A DNA stretch of 19,652 bases from UBA1388 sp964555515. GTDB lineage: Bacteria; Patescibacteriota; Microgenomatia; UBA1400; PJMF01. Below, one piece after another: positions 7,833 to 15,550 of the stretch; positions within the stretch are counted from its first letter, which is position 1; every line of letters starts with the position of its first letter. The stretch covers positions 1-19,652 of the forward strand of contig CAZKSJ010000014.1 in NCBI GenBank assembly GCA_964555515.1, written 5' to 3'. Both the position numbers and the translations under genes were made by a program. Under the pieces are notes generated by a model that was not told the origin of the DNA, did not search any database, and saw only the letters and a program-made list of their open reading frames with translations.

Positions 7833-9428
7833 TTGATCGGAATTGTTGTGCAAAAAGTGATCAACCAAATTTATACTCAATTTTCTCTTCGACAGTGGTT
7901 GTTGTTGATTGTTTTATTGTTGTGGACGAGCTTGTTTTTCATTAAACAGACCAACCTCGCCGCCAGCGACTTAGGTAGGCACATTACTAACGGGCGGGTC
8001 ATTCTAGAAACTGGTCGAGTTTTTTCCACCAATTTGTATTCTTACACCAACCCAGATTTCTTTGCCCCCAATCATCACTGGCTGTTTGGAGTCGTCGCGG
8101 CAGTCGTTCATCAAACTTGGGGCTTTGGGGGATTGACGATTTTGAGCAGCCTAATTTACACCTCCGCCCTGGCAGTTATCTGGTTATATGCGGCAAAGCG
8201 TTATGGTTTTACCAGCGCTTTGGCGGCAGCACTGATCACCTTACCTCTCTATGTCAACCGTACCGAAATTAGGCCAGAATTTTTCAGCTTGTTCTTCTTT
8301 AGTATCTTGCTGGTCTTATTTTTGAACTGGCTCAACAAGCTAAATTGGCGGAGTTACCTCGTGCTGATGATCAGCGGCGCGGTAATTATGGCGGCTTGGG
8401 TGAACATCCACATCTTTTTTGTCTTAACCGGCGTGTTGGGTTTGGCGGCGCTCATCCACCTACTGGCTAATCGCTTCTGGTCACAGCTCCCCTTCTTAAT
8501 GGGCTTGGCAGTTGTTTGGGGCGCCGCCACGATGGTCAATCCACTGGGTTGGCAAGGGGCTTTTTATCCATTCGTCATCTTCACCAATTATGGCTACCGC
8601 GTGGCAGAAAACCAGCCCATCTGGTTTTTCTTGCGCCACTTTACCCAACCAATTCACTGGTACTTAGTTGGTTCAATTGTCTTTGGCCTAGCGCTATCCG
8701 CCAAGTTCTATTGGCAAAATTTCAAACAGCATGCTTTTGTGATTGCCCTCAGCGTGATGCTGATTGGACTCAGTTCTTACATGATCCGCTTCCACAATTT
8801 GTTAGGGCTGGTGATGACCTTAACTTTGGCGGTGGGTATCCACGGTCAACTTAATCAATTTAAAAATTTGGCAAAAAATATCTGGCAAAGCTCCTGGAGG
8901 CTAAGTCTAGCTGGTCTATTTTTGACTACTTATGTTCTGATCATGGTTACCACTGGCTTAGGGTGGCCGTTTCATGCAGCTTTTGGTTTGGGATTGATGC
9001 CCAATTATTTTGCCTCAATCGAATTTATGAAAAGAGTACCACTGCATGGCCAGATGTTTAATAATTTTGATAGTGGCAGCTTTCTTATTTTTAGCCTCTT
9101 CCCAGAACGTAAAGTTTTTATTGACAATCGCGCCGAAGCCTACCCAGCAGACTTTGTTCAAAATAAGTACATTGCAGCACAAGAAAATGACAAAGTGTGG
9201 CAACAGGTGCAAGATGAGTACGATCTAGGCAGTATCTACTTCTACCGTCACGACATGACCAATTGGGGTCAAGAATTTTTAGTCAAACGCGTGCAAGATC
9301 CGGCTTGGATTCCTGTTTTTGTAGACAATTACGTGATCATTTTTGTCAAAGATATTCCAGAACACCAAACAATCATTGCCAAGTACCGTTTGCCAGATGA
9401 ATTGTTCACTGTTACTAAACCAAATTAA
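7833..9428 (+). CDS. Polytopic membrane protein, GT-C (ArnT/PMT-like) glycosyltransferase candidate
   Basis: A 531-residue protein with about ten hydrophobic segments: one near 21-37, then a series between 85 and 385. The first external loop reads AASDLGRHITNGR (43-55, D46), followed by SYTNPDFFAPNHHWLF (70-85). That Asp after the first membrane helix, followed by an N/HHW loop, is typical of GT-C lipid-sugar-dependent transferases. The C-terminal 140 residues (after about 390) form a soluble domain with MFNNFDSGSFLIFSLFPERKVFIDNRAEAYP, which is also seen in such proteins. The likely role is transfer of a sugar to an envelope or exported acceptor, but the substrate is unknown. The start is uncertain: TTG 7833 has no Shine-Dalgarno, and GTG 7848 is an alternative. 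It is followed closely by the fur-like gene on the same strand. Confidence 0.7.
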   Translation: MIGIVVQKVINQIYTQFSLRQWLLLIVLLLWTSLFFIKQTNLAASDLGRHITNGRVILETGRVFSTNLYSYTNPDFFAPNHHWLFGVVAAVVHQTWGFGGLTILSSLIYTSALAVIWLYAAKRYGFTSALAAALITLPLYVNRTEIRPEFFSLFFFSILLVLFLNWLNKLNWRSYLVLMISGAVIMAAWVNIHIFFVLTGVLGLAALIHLLANRFWSQLPFLMGLAVVWGAATMVNPLGWQGAFYPFVIFTNYGYRVAENQPIWFFLRHFTQPIHWYLVGSIVFGLALSAKFYWQNFKQHAFVIALSVMLIGLSSYMIRFHNLLGLVMTLTLAVGIHGQLNQFKNLAKNIWQSSWRLSLAGLFLTTYVLIMVTTGLGWPFHAAFGLGLMPNYFASIEFMKRVPLHGQMFNNFDSGSFLIFSLFPERKVFIDNRAEAYPADFVQNKYIAAQENDKVWQQVQDEYDLGSIYFYRHDMTNWGQEFLVKRVQDPAWIPVFVDNYVIIFVKDIPEHQTIIAKYRLPDELFTVTKPN

Positions 9429-9439
9429 TTAGGCCTTTT

Positions 9440-9448
9440 TGATACAAT
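9440..9448 (+). promoter_or_regulatory. Extended -10 promoter of the fur-like gene
   Basis: TGATACAAT forms an extended -10 (TGn plus TACAAT at 9443-9448). The ATG follows 9 nt later at 9458 and no Shine-Dalgarno fits between, suggesting a leaderless or nearly leaderless transcript. Confidence 0.5.
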
Positions 9449-9457
9449 ACCCTCAAC

Positions 9458-9835
9458 ATGGCAAGAACAAAAACTCCATTGACCAAACAAATTGCCAATC
9501 TCCTGACCAATCACCACTTGATGACCGCTCCCCAGTTGCTGGAGACGCTGACTAAGCAAGGTGAACAATATAACAAAACAAGTCTATATCGGGCATTGGA
9601 CAAGCTGGTTGCAGAAGAACAAATTTGCAAATTGAACTTCGGCAAAAATCAAATCTGGTACGAACTCAGGTCAGCGCACCACGACCACTTAGTTTGTACC
9701 AAGTGTGGTCAAGTCGAAGCAGTCGAGTGCCAATCAAGATCAATAGATCAACTCAAAGGCTATCTAATTGAACACCATCACCTCACACTGTTTGGCTTGT
9801 GTCCGCGTTGTCAGACAGAGAAAAAAGAGTCTTAA
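9458..9835 (+). CDS. Fur-family metal/peroxide-responsive regulator
   Basis: A 125-residue Fur/Zur/PerR-type repressor. The N-terminal winged helix carries TSLYRALDKLVAEEQICKL (41-59), the DNA-recognition region. The hinge and metal-site motif is AHHDHLVCTKCG (73-84), and the structural zinc site is completed by CPRCQ (C80, C83, C115, C118). The C-terminal dimerisation domain is short. Whether it senses iron, zinc or peroxide cannot be told from these residues alone. It starts at ATG 9458, 9 nt after an extended -10. It lies 29 bases after the membrane protein gene and converges with msrB, with 31 bases between their stops. The neighbouring MsrB makes an oxidative-stress role attractive, but this is inference. 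Confidence 0.88.
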   Translation: MARTKTPLTKQIANLLTNHHLMTAPQLLETLTKQGEQYNKTSLYRALDKLVAEEQICKLNFGKNQIWYELRSAHHDHLVCTKCGQVEAVECQSRSIDQLKGYLIEHHHLTLFGLCPRCQTEKKES

Positions 9836-9866
9836 TGTTGGGTGGTGCTTATATTCTTGAGTAGTA

Positions 9867-10376
9867 CTAAATATCAGGCTCAAATATCAAGGCCGCACCA
9901 TTGATACAGTAGTTAACTTGATCTTCATTTTTGTCCTCATCACACACATAACCCAAGTGCGCACCCGTGTCTTTAGATAAGACTTCCGTCTTTGAATCAA
10001 ACCATGATTTTTGTTGTTTTAGAATGATGTTTTCATCGATCGCCTGATGAAAACTGGGCCAACCAGTGCCGGAGTCATACATGGCTTCTGACTCAAAAAC
10101 AGGCAGCTGTGTGTCTCTCGTGACGAAGGTGCCCATTCTATCTTCTTCAAGTAAAGGACTAGAAAACGGCTTTTCGGTATATCCCTCGTATAAAACTTTG
10201 AACTGCAGTGGGGTCAATTCATCCTCCATCTGCGCTCTGATTTCAGCCCTAGCCTTTTGGGGCAACCGACCGGTTACTGCCGACTTTGATTGCCAAACCA
10301 GTCCACCAAACAAGGCGCTAAATAAACCAAAAGTCACCACCACCGCCAAAATGAGATAAACGAAGTTGCGCAGCAT
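9867..10376 (-). CDS. msrB: Membrane-anchored peptide-methionine (R)-S-oxide reductase
   Basis: Repairs methionine-R-sulfoxide in proteins. An N-terminal hydrophobic helix (about residues 6-28) is an uncleaved anchor or signal, placing the MsrB domain outside the membrane. The domain shows LTPLQFKVLYEGYTEKPFSS, the fold motif YDSGTGWPSF, and GAHLGYVCDEDK followed by NYCINGAALIF. The Cys in NYCIN is the catalytic position, and the Cys in YVCDE may be the resolving one. The usual structural zinc CxxC (normally before LF) is replaced by TRDTQLPVF, so this is a zinc-free version. I start at ATG 10376 (169 aa). A TTG one codon upstream is possible. An extended -10 (TGC TATACT) ends 8 nt before the ATG and there is no Shine-Dalgarno. 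Confidence 0.9.
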   Translation of the reverse strand: MLRNFVYLILAVVVTFGLFSALFGGLVWQSKSAVTGRLPQKARAEIRAQMEDELTPLQFKVLYEGYTEKPFSSPLLEEDRMGTFVTRDTQLPVFESEAMYDSGTGWPSFHQAIDENIILKQQKSWFDSKTEVLSKDTGAHLGYVCDEDKNEDQVNYCINGAALIFEPDI

Positions 10377-10384
10377 CAAGAATT

Positions 10385-10393
10385 AGTATAGCA
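10385..10393 (-). promoter_or_regulatory. Extended -10 promoter of msrB
   Basis: The minus strand reads TGC followed by TATACT (the hexamer is at 10385-10390), ending 8 nt before ATG 10376. There is no TTGACA at normal spacing. The arrangement predicts a leaderless msrB mRNA. Confidence 0.5.
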
Positions 10394-10430
10394 AATTCGA
10401 AAGTAGTTAGTAGTCAAAATCCATCGAAGA

Positions 10431-11639
10431 TCACTCCAACTCAACGACAGAATTACGCAGCGCTTGGCAGTTCCTAAAATCGTCGATAGCTAATAAGATC
10501 AGCCGATCAATTAAGTCTTCAATCAATAAACCAGATGCTGACCATAATTTGGGATACATGCTGATGCTGGTAAAACCAGGAATAGTATTAATTTCATTGA
10601 CATAAATCTGACCCTTTTTGGTCATAAACATGTCAACTCTTGCCATACCACGACACTCTAGAGTAGTGAAGACCTGGATGGCAATTTGCTGCAAATTTTT
10701 CAGTTGATGAGCAGTGATCGGCGCCGGAATCAATAATTCTGACGGCGAGTTGTCGCCATATTTGGTTTGGTAAGAGTAAAAGGTGTCGTGTGCCAAGATT
10801 TCACCGGCTACAGACACCGCTGGTTGGTCATTGCCCAAGACTGACAGCTCAAGCTCCCTGCCTTGCACGGCTTGTTCCACCAAAATCTTTTGATCATATG
10901 CAAATGCTGCGTTAACAGCCTGATCAAACTCCTCTTTAGAATCCACTTTGCTCACACCCACTGAGGAACCCATATTGGCAGGTTTAATATACATTGTTGA
11001 GCCGAGTTTCTCTTTGAGTTGATGATATGAAAATAGCGACCGATCGCTCTGCGGCCCATCGCTCTGCAGCCGATCACTCTGCGGTCGATCTTGTTGCAGC
11101 CCATCGTGTTGGGATTGATTCTGCTGTGATCGATCGTGTAGTGACCAATCGTTCTGCGGCCGATCCTGTTGTGATCGCTCGGATTTCCTGATTACTTCAT
11201 AAGGACATACTGGCATTCCAGCCTCTGTCAGCAACCGTTTCATCACGTCTTTATCCATGCCTACCGCCGAACCCAAAATACCAGCGCCCACGCATGGCAA
11301 ATCTGCCAACTTAGCCAAACCCTGAATACTGCCGTCTTCTCCGTAAGGGCCATGCAAAACTGGAAAAAGCACATCAAGTTTGGCCAACTTTTGGCCAGTC
11401 TTTTCATCCAGCAACTCACCTTGACCGGCGCTGGGATTCAATAACACCGGTCGATCACTCTTTTGCAACCGCCACCGACCCAGCCTGTCAATGATTATGA
11501 CCACCGGTTCATACTTGGTTTTGTTGAGATGATCAACCACGGTTTGTGCGGATCGTAGCGAAACTTCGTGCTCCGCCGATCTGCCGCCTGTCAAAATACC
11601 AATCACTCGTTTATTATTTGAAACTTTGCTGTGCCGCAT
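10431..11639 (-). CDS. ddl: D-alanine--D-alanine ligase with a pentapeptide-repeat insertion
   Basis: Makes the D-Ala-D-Ala dipeptide for peptidoglycan, in the cytoplasm. It shows GGRSAEHEVSL (18-28, E23), the HGPYGEDGSIQG motif (96-107), ATP-grasp YIKPANMGSSVGVSKV (217-232), FYSYQTKY (287-294, with the Tyr-rich loop of D-Ala rather than D-lactate ligases), and the Mg-binding set R334/D336 with E349/N351 in VNEINTIPGF. The protein has 402 residues. About 50 of these (153-202) are ten tandem five-residue units, mostly of the form xDRxQ, placed just before the ATP-binding beta strands; without them the length is normal. It starts at ATG 11639 behind a TTGACA/TATTAT promoter whose -10 ends 8 nt before the ATG. 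It lies between yibE/F and msrB on the same strand. Confidence 0.95.
   Translation of the reverse strand: MRHSKVSNNKRVIGILTGGRSAEHEVSLRSAQTVVDHLNKTKYEPVVIIIDRLGRWRLQKSDRPVLLNPSAGQGELLDEKTGQKLAKLDVLFPVLHGPYGEDGSIQGLAKLADLPCVGAGILGSAVGMDKDVMKRLLTEAGMPVCPYEVIRKSERSQQDRPQNDWSLHDRSQQNQSQHDGLQQDRPQSDRLQSDGPQSDRSLFSYHQLKEKLGSTMYIKPANMGSSVGVSKVDSKEEFDQAVNAAFAYDQKILVEQAVQGRELELSVLGNDQPAVSVAGEILAHDTFYSYQTKYGDNSPSELLIPAPITAHQLKNLQQIAIQVFTTLECRGMARVDMFMTKKGQIYVNEINTIPGFTSISMYPKLWSASGLLIEDLIDRLILLAIDDFRNCQALRNSVVELE
11034..11183 (-). repeat. 15-bp tandem repeat encoding pentapeptides within ddl
   Basis: About nine to ten degenerate 15-bp units in frame with ddl. On the plus strand a typical unit is CGATCGCTCTGCGGC, with clear units from 11041 in steps of 15 to about 11175. 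Translated units include QDRPQ, HDRSQ, SDRLQ, SDGPQ and SDRSL. The strict 15-bp period keeps the frame open. Confidence 0.9.
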
Positions 11640-11647
11640 AATAGAGA

Positions 11648-11675
11648 ATAATAATGGTTATCTGAATGTTGTCAA
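11648..11675 (-). promoter_or_regulatory. Promoter of ddl
   Basis: A perfect -35 TTGACA (11670-11675) and -10 TATTAT (11648-11653) are separated by 16 bp on the minus strand. The -10 ends 8 nt before ATG 11639, so the transcript should be leaderless. A perfect 12-bp palindrome (ATATTCGAATAT, 11692-11703) lies 16 bp upstream of the -35 and could bind a regulator. Confidence 0.65.
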
Positions 11676-11732
11676 TTAATCCAAATCCAAAATATTCGAA
11701 TATATGAGGCGGGCTATAAAGAAAAAACTGAC

Positions 11733-12959
11733 TTAATTGATTGATCGAAACTGCTTTTTCCCAATATTTTTCTGCTTGAACTTCGGACTTACTGGCGCAC
11801 GATCAGTTGCTAAAGTCACCTGACCTTCTCTAGAAAACAAATAAGCAGCCATGATTGTGGCGAGTGGGGCAGCCAGCACTAAACCGATACTGCCCACCAA
11901 CATCCTGACAATTTCTTCCGAGATTAATTCAAACTCCATGATCTCAAACACACCGTGCTGGCTGCCAAAAAACAACAATAGCAACGGTAAAGCCGACCCA
12001 GCATAGACCAAGACTAATGTATTCACCATCGATGAAATGTGGTCCTGCCCAACTTTCATTCCATTCACGAACAACTCTTGCATGTTCATCTTTGGGTTAG
12101 CTTTGTGCAGTTGCTGCACCGTTGACGACTGACCCACTGTCACGTCATCTAGCACGCCCAAAGTACCAATAATAATCCCCGCGATCAAAATACCCACAAT
12201 ATCAATGCTGCCACTCCGTTCAACTTGCAAAAAGCCTGCTTCTTCAGACGCAAAACCGGTTAAATGAGTGGCAGCCACAAAATTTGTAGCCAAGATACCA
12301 GTCACCATCAGACCAATAAACGTCGCCACTATACCGACGTGCGTCTTGACATTAAACCCATGAGAAATATAAAAAGTTGTCGGCACGATCACCACCGCTC
12401 CCAAGACCGCCGCCAGCACCGGATCAAAGCCTTTGATAATCATGGGAATTATCAGCTTAAATATCACTACAAATGACATCGCCAATCCAACTAAAGACAA
12501 GATTCCCCATACTCTCCCCACGGCAATTACCACCACCACAAACAGCACAGCCAAGGCAATTAAGCCGTTCCGTTTGACATGACCATCAATTACATAATGC
12601 AGTTCACCTTCGGGGTCGGCGCTGGCGACAATCTTTAAGTGATCACCAACCAGATATGTTTGATAACTCACAGCGACCATGCCCAACCCCGCCGCTGAAT
12701 TTTTGACTTGGATGACCTCTCCTTTGCGTTCGCCCCTACTCAACTCAATATCCAATACTTGAAAAGGTACTAACTCATTAATGAAAGTTTCTTGCCCCTC
12801 ATCTGCAATAGACACCACCTTACCTTCAAGAGTTTCAACATACGTCTCAGCTTGCGCTTGGACTTGAGAAATAACCGGGTTAAACACCAAAAATAAGAAC
12901 AATGGCAAAATAATGCCAAGCAAATTTAATTTAGCGAGTTTCTTAGTGATTTTTATCAA
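11733..12959 (-). CDS. YibE/F-family multi-pass membrane protein
   Basis: A 408-residue membrane protein. An N-terminal signal or anchor helix (about 12-35) precedes a soluble region (about 40-128, OB-like, EGKVVSIADEG). Then come about seven membrane helices, from near 132 to 375. Family motifs include GTLGVLDDVTVGQSSTVQQL (265-284) and GQDHISSMVNTLVLVYAGSALPLLL (304-328). YibE/F proteins are widespread and poorly characterised, and a transport role is only suspected. The C-terminus is a basic cytoplasmic tail. The start is the TTG at 12959. No ATG or GTG gives a complete signal segment, and an extended -10 (TGC TAGAAT, 12969-12974) ends 9 nt upstream. It lies 93 bases upstream of ddl on the same strand, so a link to envelope biogenesis is possible but unproven. 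Confidence 0.85.
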   Translation of the reverse strand: MIKITKKLAKLNLLGIILPLFLFLVFNPVISQVQAQAETYVETLEGKVVSIADEGQETFINELVPFQVLDIELSRGERKGEVIQVKNSAAGLGMVAVSYQTYLVGDHLKIVASADPEGELHYVIDGHVKRNGLIALAVLFVVVVIAVGRVWGILSLVGLAMSFVVIFKLIIPMIIKGFDPVLAAVLGAVVIVPTTFYISHGFNVKTHVGIVATFIGLMVTGILATNFVAATHLTGFASEEAGFLQVERSGSIDIVGILIAGIIIGTLGVLDDVTVGQSSTVQQLHKANPKMNMQELFVNGMKVGQDHISSMVNTLVLVYAGSALPLLLLFFGSQHGVFEIMEFELISEEIVRMLVGSIGLVLAAPLATIMAAYLFSREGQVTLATDRAPVSPKFKQKNIGKKQFRSIN

Positions 12960-12968
12960 TGGATCTTC

Positions 12969-12977
12969 ATTCTAGCA
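12969..12977 (-). promoter_or_regulatory. Extended -10 promoter of yibE/F
   Basis: TGC followed by TAGAAT on the minus strand (hexamer 12969-12974), ending 9 nt before the TTG start at 12959. No standard -35 is seen. Confidence 0.4.
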
Positions 12978-13048
12978 TGTTAACAAATCAAGCGGATTCA
13001 AAGTGGAGTGTTGAGCACCTGCTCACAAATCTGCCCTTCTATCTAAAT

Positions 13049-14344
13049 TTAGACTTCCCGCAAGTATCCCCAATTGTGTAACTTATCACTATCCTCATAC
13101 CACCTGTCACCGATGTCAATTCGATAGTACATGTTGGGAATCATGATATTTTTGATCCGATTTTTTAACTGCACTTGAGCCTGTTTCATTGTTGGACCAG
13201 AAGCAGCCACCACCAACACCACCCCTTTAACACCATCAATCGTCCACTCACCATTCTTGATCTTTACATCTTCTAGATGAATGCCATCCAACCCGGGTTT
13301 TCTAAAGATAATCGGATTATCTTTAGAAAATGAATGGAAGGTTTTCTGATCATTAAATGGAAAAGGAGGAACAACTATTCTTGTGCCAAGATGAAAGCCA
13401 TTTTTGACTTTAATTTCAAACTTCTCACCCGCTGCCAATCTGTAAAAGAATTCGCCAACTGGCATCAGCATGGACTCAGATTGAATGTGAAAGGTGGGAA
13501 AACCTAACCGCGCAGTAATTTCTAGTGGATAAATCCCAGTGCCGTTGACAATGCAATTAATGTCCATGTAACCAACATACTTTTCTTTCCTCAAAACTGG
13601 CTGCAGTTTAAGCAACGTTTCATTAAAGAATCGGTTTGACTTACTCCAAAACATACTCGTGCCCATTTCACCAGTGGACACACCCAAATTTCCTGGAAAA
13701 AGTTTTTTGTGCTCAAAGTTTATATTAATTGGTTGAATAAATTCTGTACCATTGAAGAATGCCCCCGCAGCCATTTCCACTCCAGAATTGACCTTCTTCT
13801 GAAGTTGGAAGTTTTTAATTTCCATGCTCCAAGTTTTTTTGTACGCTTCCAAAACACCTATTACGTCCGCTCCATCATCTTCCTGACCAACAAACAGCAG
13901 TTGTTTGATGTTTTGCGCTTCACCGTTAGGTTTGATCACATACCGATCGGGGTGTTTTTTGACAAACTCAATCGCATCATCAAAATAATTGAACTCGTGA
14001 TAAGGCAAAATTTTAATCCCATACTTATGCATCTCACTTTGACCAAATGATCGATCATCTTCTAACCGGTCGGTATAAGCTGTACCGCCGATCACTAGCT
14101 TGCCTTTTTTTCTGACTTCTTCAGCCAACAAACCCTGCCCTAACACATCATCAAAGATGACTACATCTGCCCAATCTAAGTGCTCGCGCCAGTTACTTAC
14201 TTTTGGAATAAACCCATCACCTACCGACCAGTATTTTTTGTTCTCGATGAAAAATTTAACCTGATGACCTTCTTTGACTACCATCCAAGCAGCATCATTG
14301 ATCAAAGCATCATAAGAGACAAAAAGAAAATTCTTTTTTTGCAT
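13049..14344 (-). CDS. PurD-like ATP-grasp protein (phosphoribosylamine-glycine ligase homolog)
   Basis: A 431-residue protein with the architecture of glycinamide ribonucleotide synthetase. The ATP-grasp part has YVIKPNGEAQNIKQLLFVG (135-153), the loop GNLGVSTGEMGT (218-229, matching the usual GPNTGGMGA) and IYPLEITARLGFPTFH (271-286, matching the IEFNARFGDPE motif). The C-terminal domain has VLVVAASGPTMKQAQ (376-390) and YYRIDIGDR (406-414, like the FRxDIG of PurD). The N-terminus (NFLFVSYDALINDAAW) lacks the GSGGREHALAW signature of true PurD. A changed substrate is therefore plausible, since no other purine gene is present here. ATG 14344 has no Shine-Dalgarno. A TACACT-like -10 lies 10 nt upstream. 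This is the last backbone gene before the mobile element. Confidence 0.75.
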   Translation of the reverse strand: MQKKNFLFVSYDALINDAAWMVVKEGHQVKFFIENKKYWSVGDGFIPKVSNWREHLDWADVVIFDDVLGQGLLAEEVRKKGKLVIGGTAYTDRLEDDRSFGQSEMHKYGIKILPYHEFNYFDDAIEFVKKHPDRYVIKPNGEAQNIKQLLFVGQEDDGADVIGVLEAYKKTWSMEIKNFQLQKKVNSGVEMAAGAFFNGTEFIQPININFEHKKLFPGNLGVSTGEMGTSMFWSKSNRFFNETLLKLQPVLRKEKYVGYMDINCIVNGTGIYPLEITARLGFPTFHIQSESMLMPVGEFFYRLAAGEKFEIKVKNGFHLGTRIVVPPFPFNDQKTFHSFSKDNPIIFRKPGLDGIHLEDVKIKNGEWTIDGVKGVVLVVAASGPTMKQAQVQLKNRIKNIMIPNMYYRIDIGDRWYEDSDKLHNWGYLREV

Positions 14345-14478
14345 AATTGCATCGAGTGTATACTTTTTTTAAATTTTTCAAAGGGGAAGTGAGAAAATAA
14401 TTCCTCACAAACGATCTGCCATCGATAACGGGGGGACTTTGTTTCGACACTAACTTGGAGTCAATTAACCATTTTTTA

Positions 14479-14495
14479 GCGGAGGTGAAGGGATT
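14479..14495 (+). repeat. Left copy of the 17-bp tRNA-end direct repeat (candidate att site)
   Basis: GCGGAGGTGAAGGGATT. It matches the right-edge copy base for base. The sequence beyond it (TACGATTCGC...) does not continue as a tRNA, because no pairing partner for the T-stem exists. It is therefore a fragment and not a tRNA gene. Confidence 0.75.
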
Positions 14496-14530
14496 TACGA
14501 TTCGCTCACGTTGTTCGCTCACATGCACTA

Positions 14531-14555
14531 GGCAGGCTCGCTAAGCGAGCTTGCC
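14531..14555. repeat. Hairpin 1 in the element's left end
   Basis: Arms GGCAGGCTCGC and GCGAGCTTGCC (11 bp with one G-T pair) around a TAA loop. It is preceded by a short tandem repeat, TTCGCTCAC-GTTG-TTCGCTCAC, at about 14501-14522. Confidence 0.6.
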
Positions 14556-14584
14556 GTCGCGAACAAACTTCTCAACCTCAATCT

Positions 14585-14623
14585 CCCGCAGCAACCATGC
14601 CCTACGGGCATACTTGCTGCGGG
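14585..14623. repeat. Hairpin 2, two-tier stem
   Basis: Outer arms CCCGCAGCAA and TTGCTGCGGG (10 bp, perfect) enclose inner arms ATGCCC and GGGCAT (6 bp, perfect) with a TAC loop and a small 2x2 internal loop. It is a very stable structure in the non-coding stretch 14345-14686. Confidence 0.7.
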
Positions 14624-14656
14624 GCACATGGGTCTGGAACCCGTGTGTCGTTATAA
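14616..14656 (+). repeat. 41-bp dispersed repeat, copy 1
   Basis: It begins GCTGCGG, contains the shared core GGGTCTGGAACCC and ends GTCGTTATAA. It matches copy 2 (16356-16396) at 36 of 41 positions. In this copy CACATGGGT and ACCCGTGTG can pair as a hairpin (14625-14647). Confidence 0.75.
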
Positions 14657-14686
14657 AACGTCAAAAAACTCTACTTAACAGTTAAG

Positions 14687-15532
14687 TTATTCAAAATTTT
14701 GAACCCTAATCAATTTACCTGTCTGCAGATCAAAAAAAGCAATCTGGCGAACTTCTTCTACGGAGCCCTCCCACGAGTCATCGCCATAACTAACAACTAT
14801 TTGTGGATTATTTACACCAAAGATACCTATTAATTTCCCAGTAGCAGTTCCAGAAAATGTTGTGCCTTTCCAAGTTGTCCCTCTTACGTTGAAATTTCCA
14901 GTTAATTTGATCTTTTCACCGGTGCTTAGTGAAAAGATAGAAACAGAGTTACCTCCGCCATATGTTTCGCAATTTTCTCCTGCAATTACTATATAGCCAT
15001 TTTTATCTGATAGATTTCTGTTCAAACGCTTTTCATTACCTGTAGTAACTACCTGAGTTAAAGTACATACAGCGCTTTCACCCACATAAGGTACCATGAC
15101 ATCTTCTAACTTCTTCTGAACTAAACTAGAGACTAAGTAGTAGGATCTACTTCCGTTATCAGCTGTTTCAACTAACCAACCAGATGATTGATCTTCTAAT
15201 CCTTTGAGGGTGTAGGTGTATATATTAAGAATTAAATCTGTTGAAACACTTTTTAGGTGTGGATATTGAGGAAGTATATTTTCGACAAAATAGTTAATTT
15301 CCCTTTCTTTTATGAGATTTTCCTCTATTGGTTCTACAGCTTCTTCTTGATTGTTTTGGAGCTGCATTTTCAGTTGGGAATTTTGAAGGGTTAGTTGTTC
15401 CTTGAGGTCCTTATTTTGAATATATAGCACAATTATCACAACTACGCTGACCATCAAACTGATACTGCCAATAATTTTTAGTAAGGAAGAAATTCTTTTA
15501 TTAAGTATTACTGAATCGATAATTGTTTTCAT
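14687..15532 (-). CDS. Membrane-anchored protein of unknown function
   Basis: I do not recognise this family. Counting from ATG 15532 (281 residues), there is a short basic N-terminus, one membrane helix at about 19-38 (IIGSISLMVSVVVIIVLYIQ), a coiled-coil-like Gln/Lys/Leu stretch at about 40-63, an acidic linker, and a C-terminal soluble domain of about 200 residues that is presumably outside the cell. That domain has Gly- and Ser-rich turns and two Cys (AVCTLTQ and GENCETYGGG) that could pair. An upstream ATG at 15541 is in frame. The inner one is preferred because TTTAAT (15542-15547) then sits 9 nt ahead, as in other genes here. An IS1595-type insertion lies only 9 bases upstream of ATG 15541 in the same orientation and may have replaced the native promoter. 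Confidence 0.65.
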   Translation of the reverse strand: MKTIIDSVILNKRISSLLKIIGSISLMVSVVVIIVLYIQNKDLKEQLTLQNSQLKMQLQNNQEEAVEPIEENLIKEREINYFVENILPQYPHLKSVSTDLILNIYTYTLKGLEDQSSGWLVETADNGSRSYYLVSSLVQKKLEDVMVPYVGESAVCTLTQVVTTGNEKRLNRNLSDKNGYIVIAGENCETYGGGNSVSIFSLSTGEKIKLTGNFNVRGTTWKGTTFSGTATGKLIGIFGVNNPQIVVSYGDDSWEGSVEEVRQIAFFDLQTGKLIRVQNFE

Positions 15533-15550
15533 ACTTAACATATTAAAATA

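Noticed and set aside
11034..11183. CRISPR-like array
   Set aside because: Units are contiguous 15-bp repeats with no spacers, and they keep the ddl frame open, so this is a coding tandem repeat.
14310..14528. 72-aa minus-strand frame crossing the left direct repeat
   Set aside because: It reads through the tRNA-end repeat and overlaps the PurD-like start out of frame. No recognisable domain and no promoter, so it is probably chance.
14616..14656. The 41-bp repeats as tRNA genes
   Set aside because: Only a T-arm-like hairpin is present, the loop lacks the TTCRA consensus, and no matching acceptor, D or anticodon arms exist nearby.
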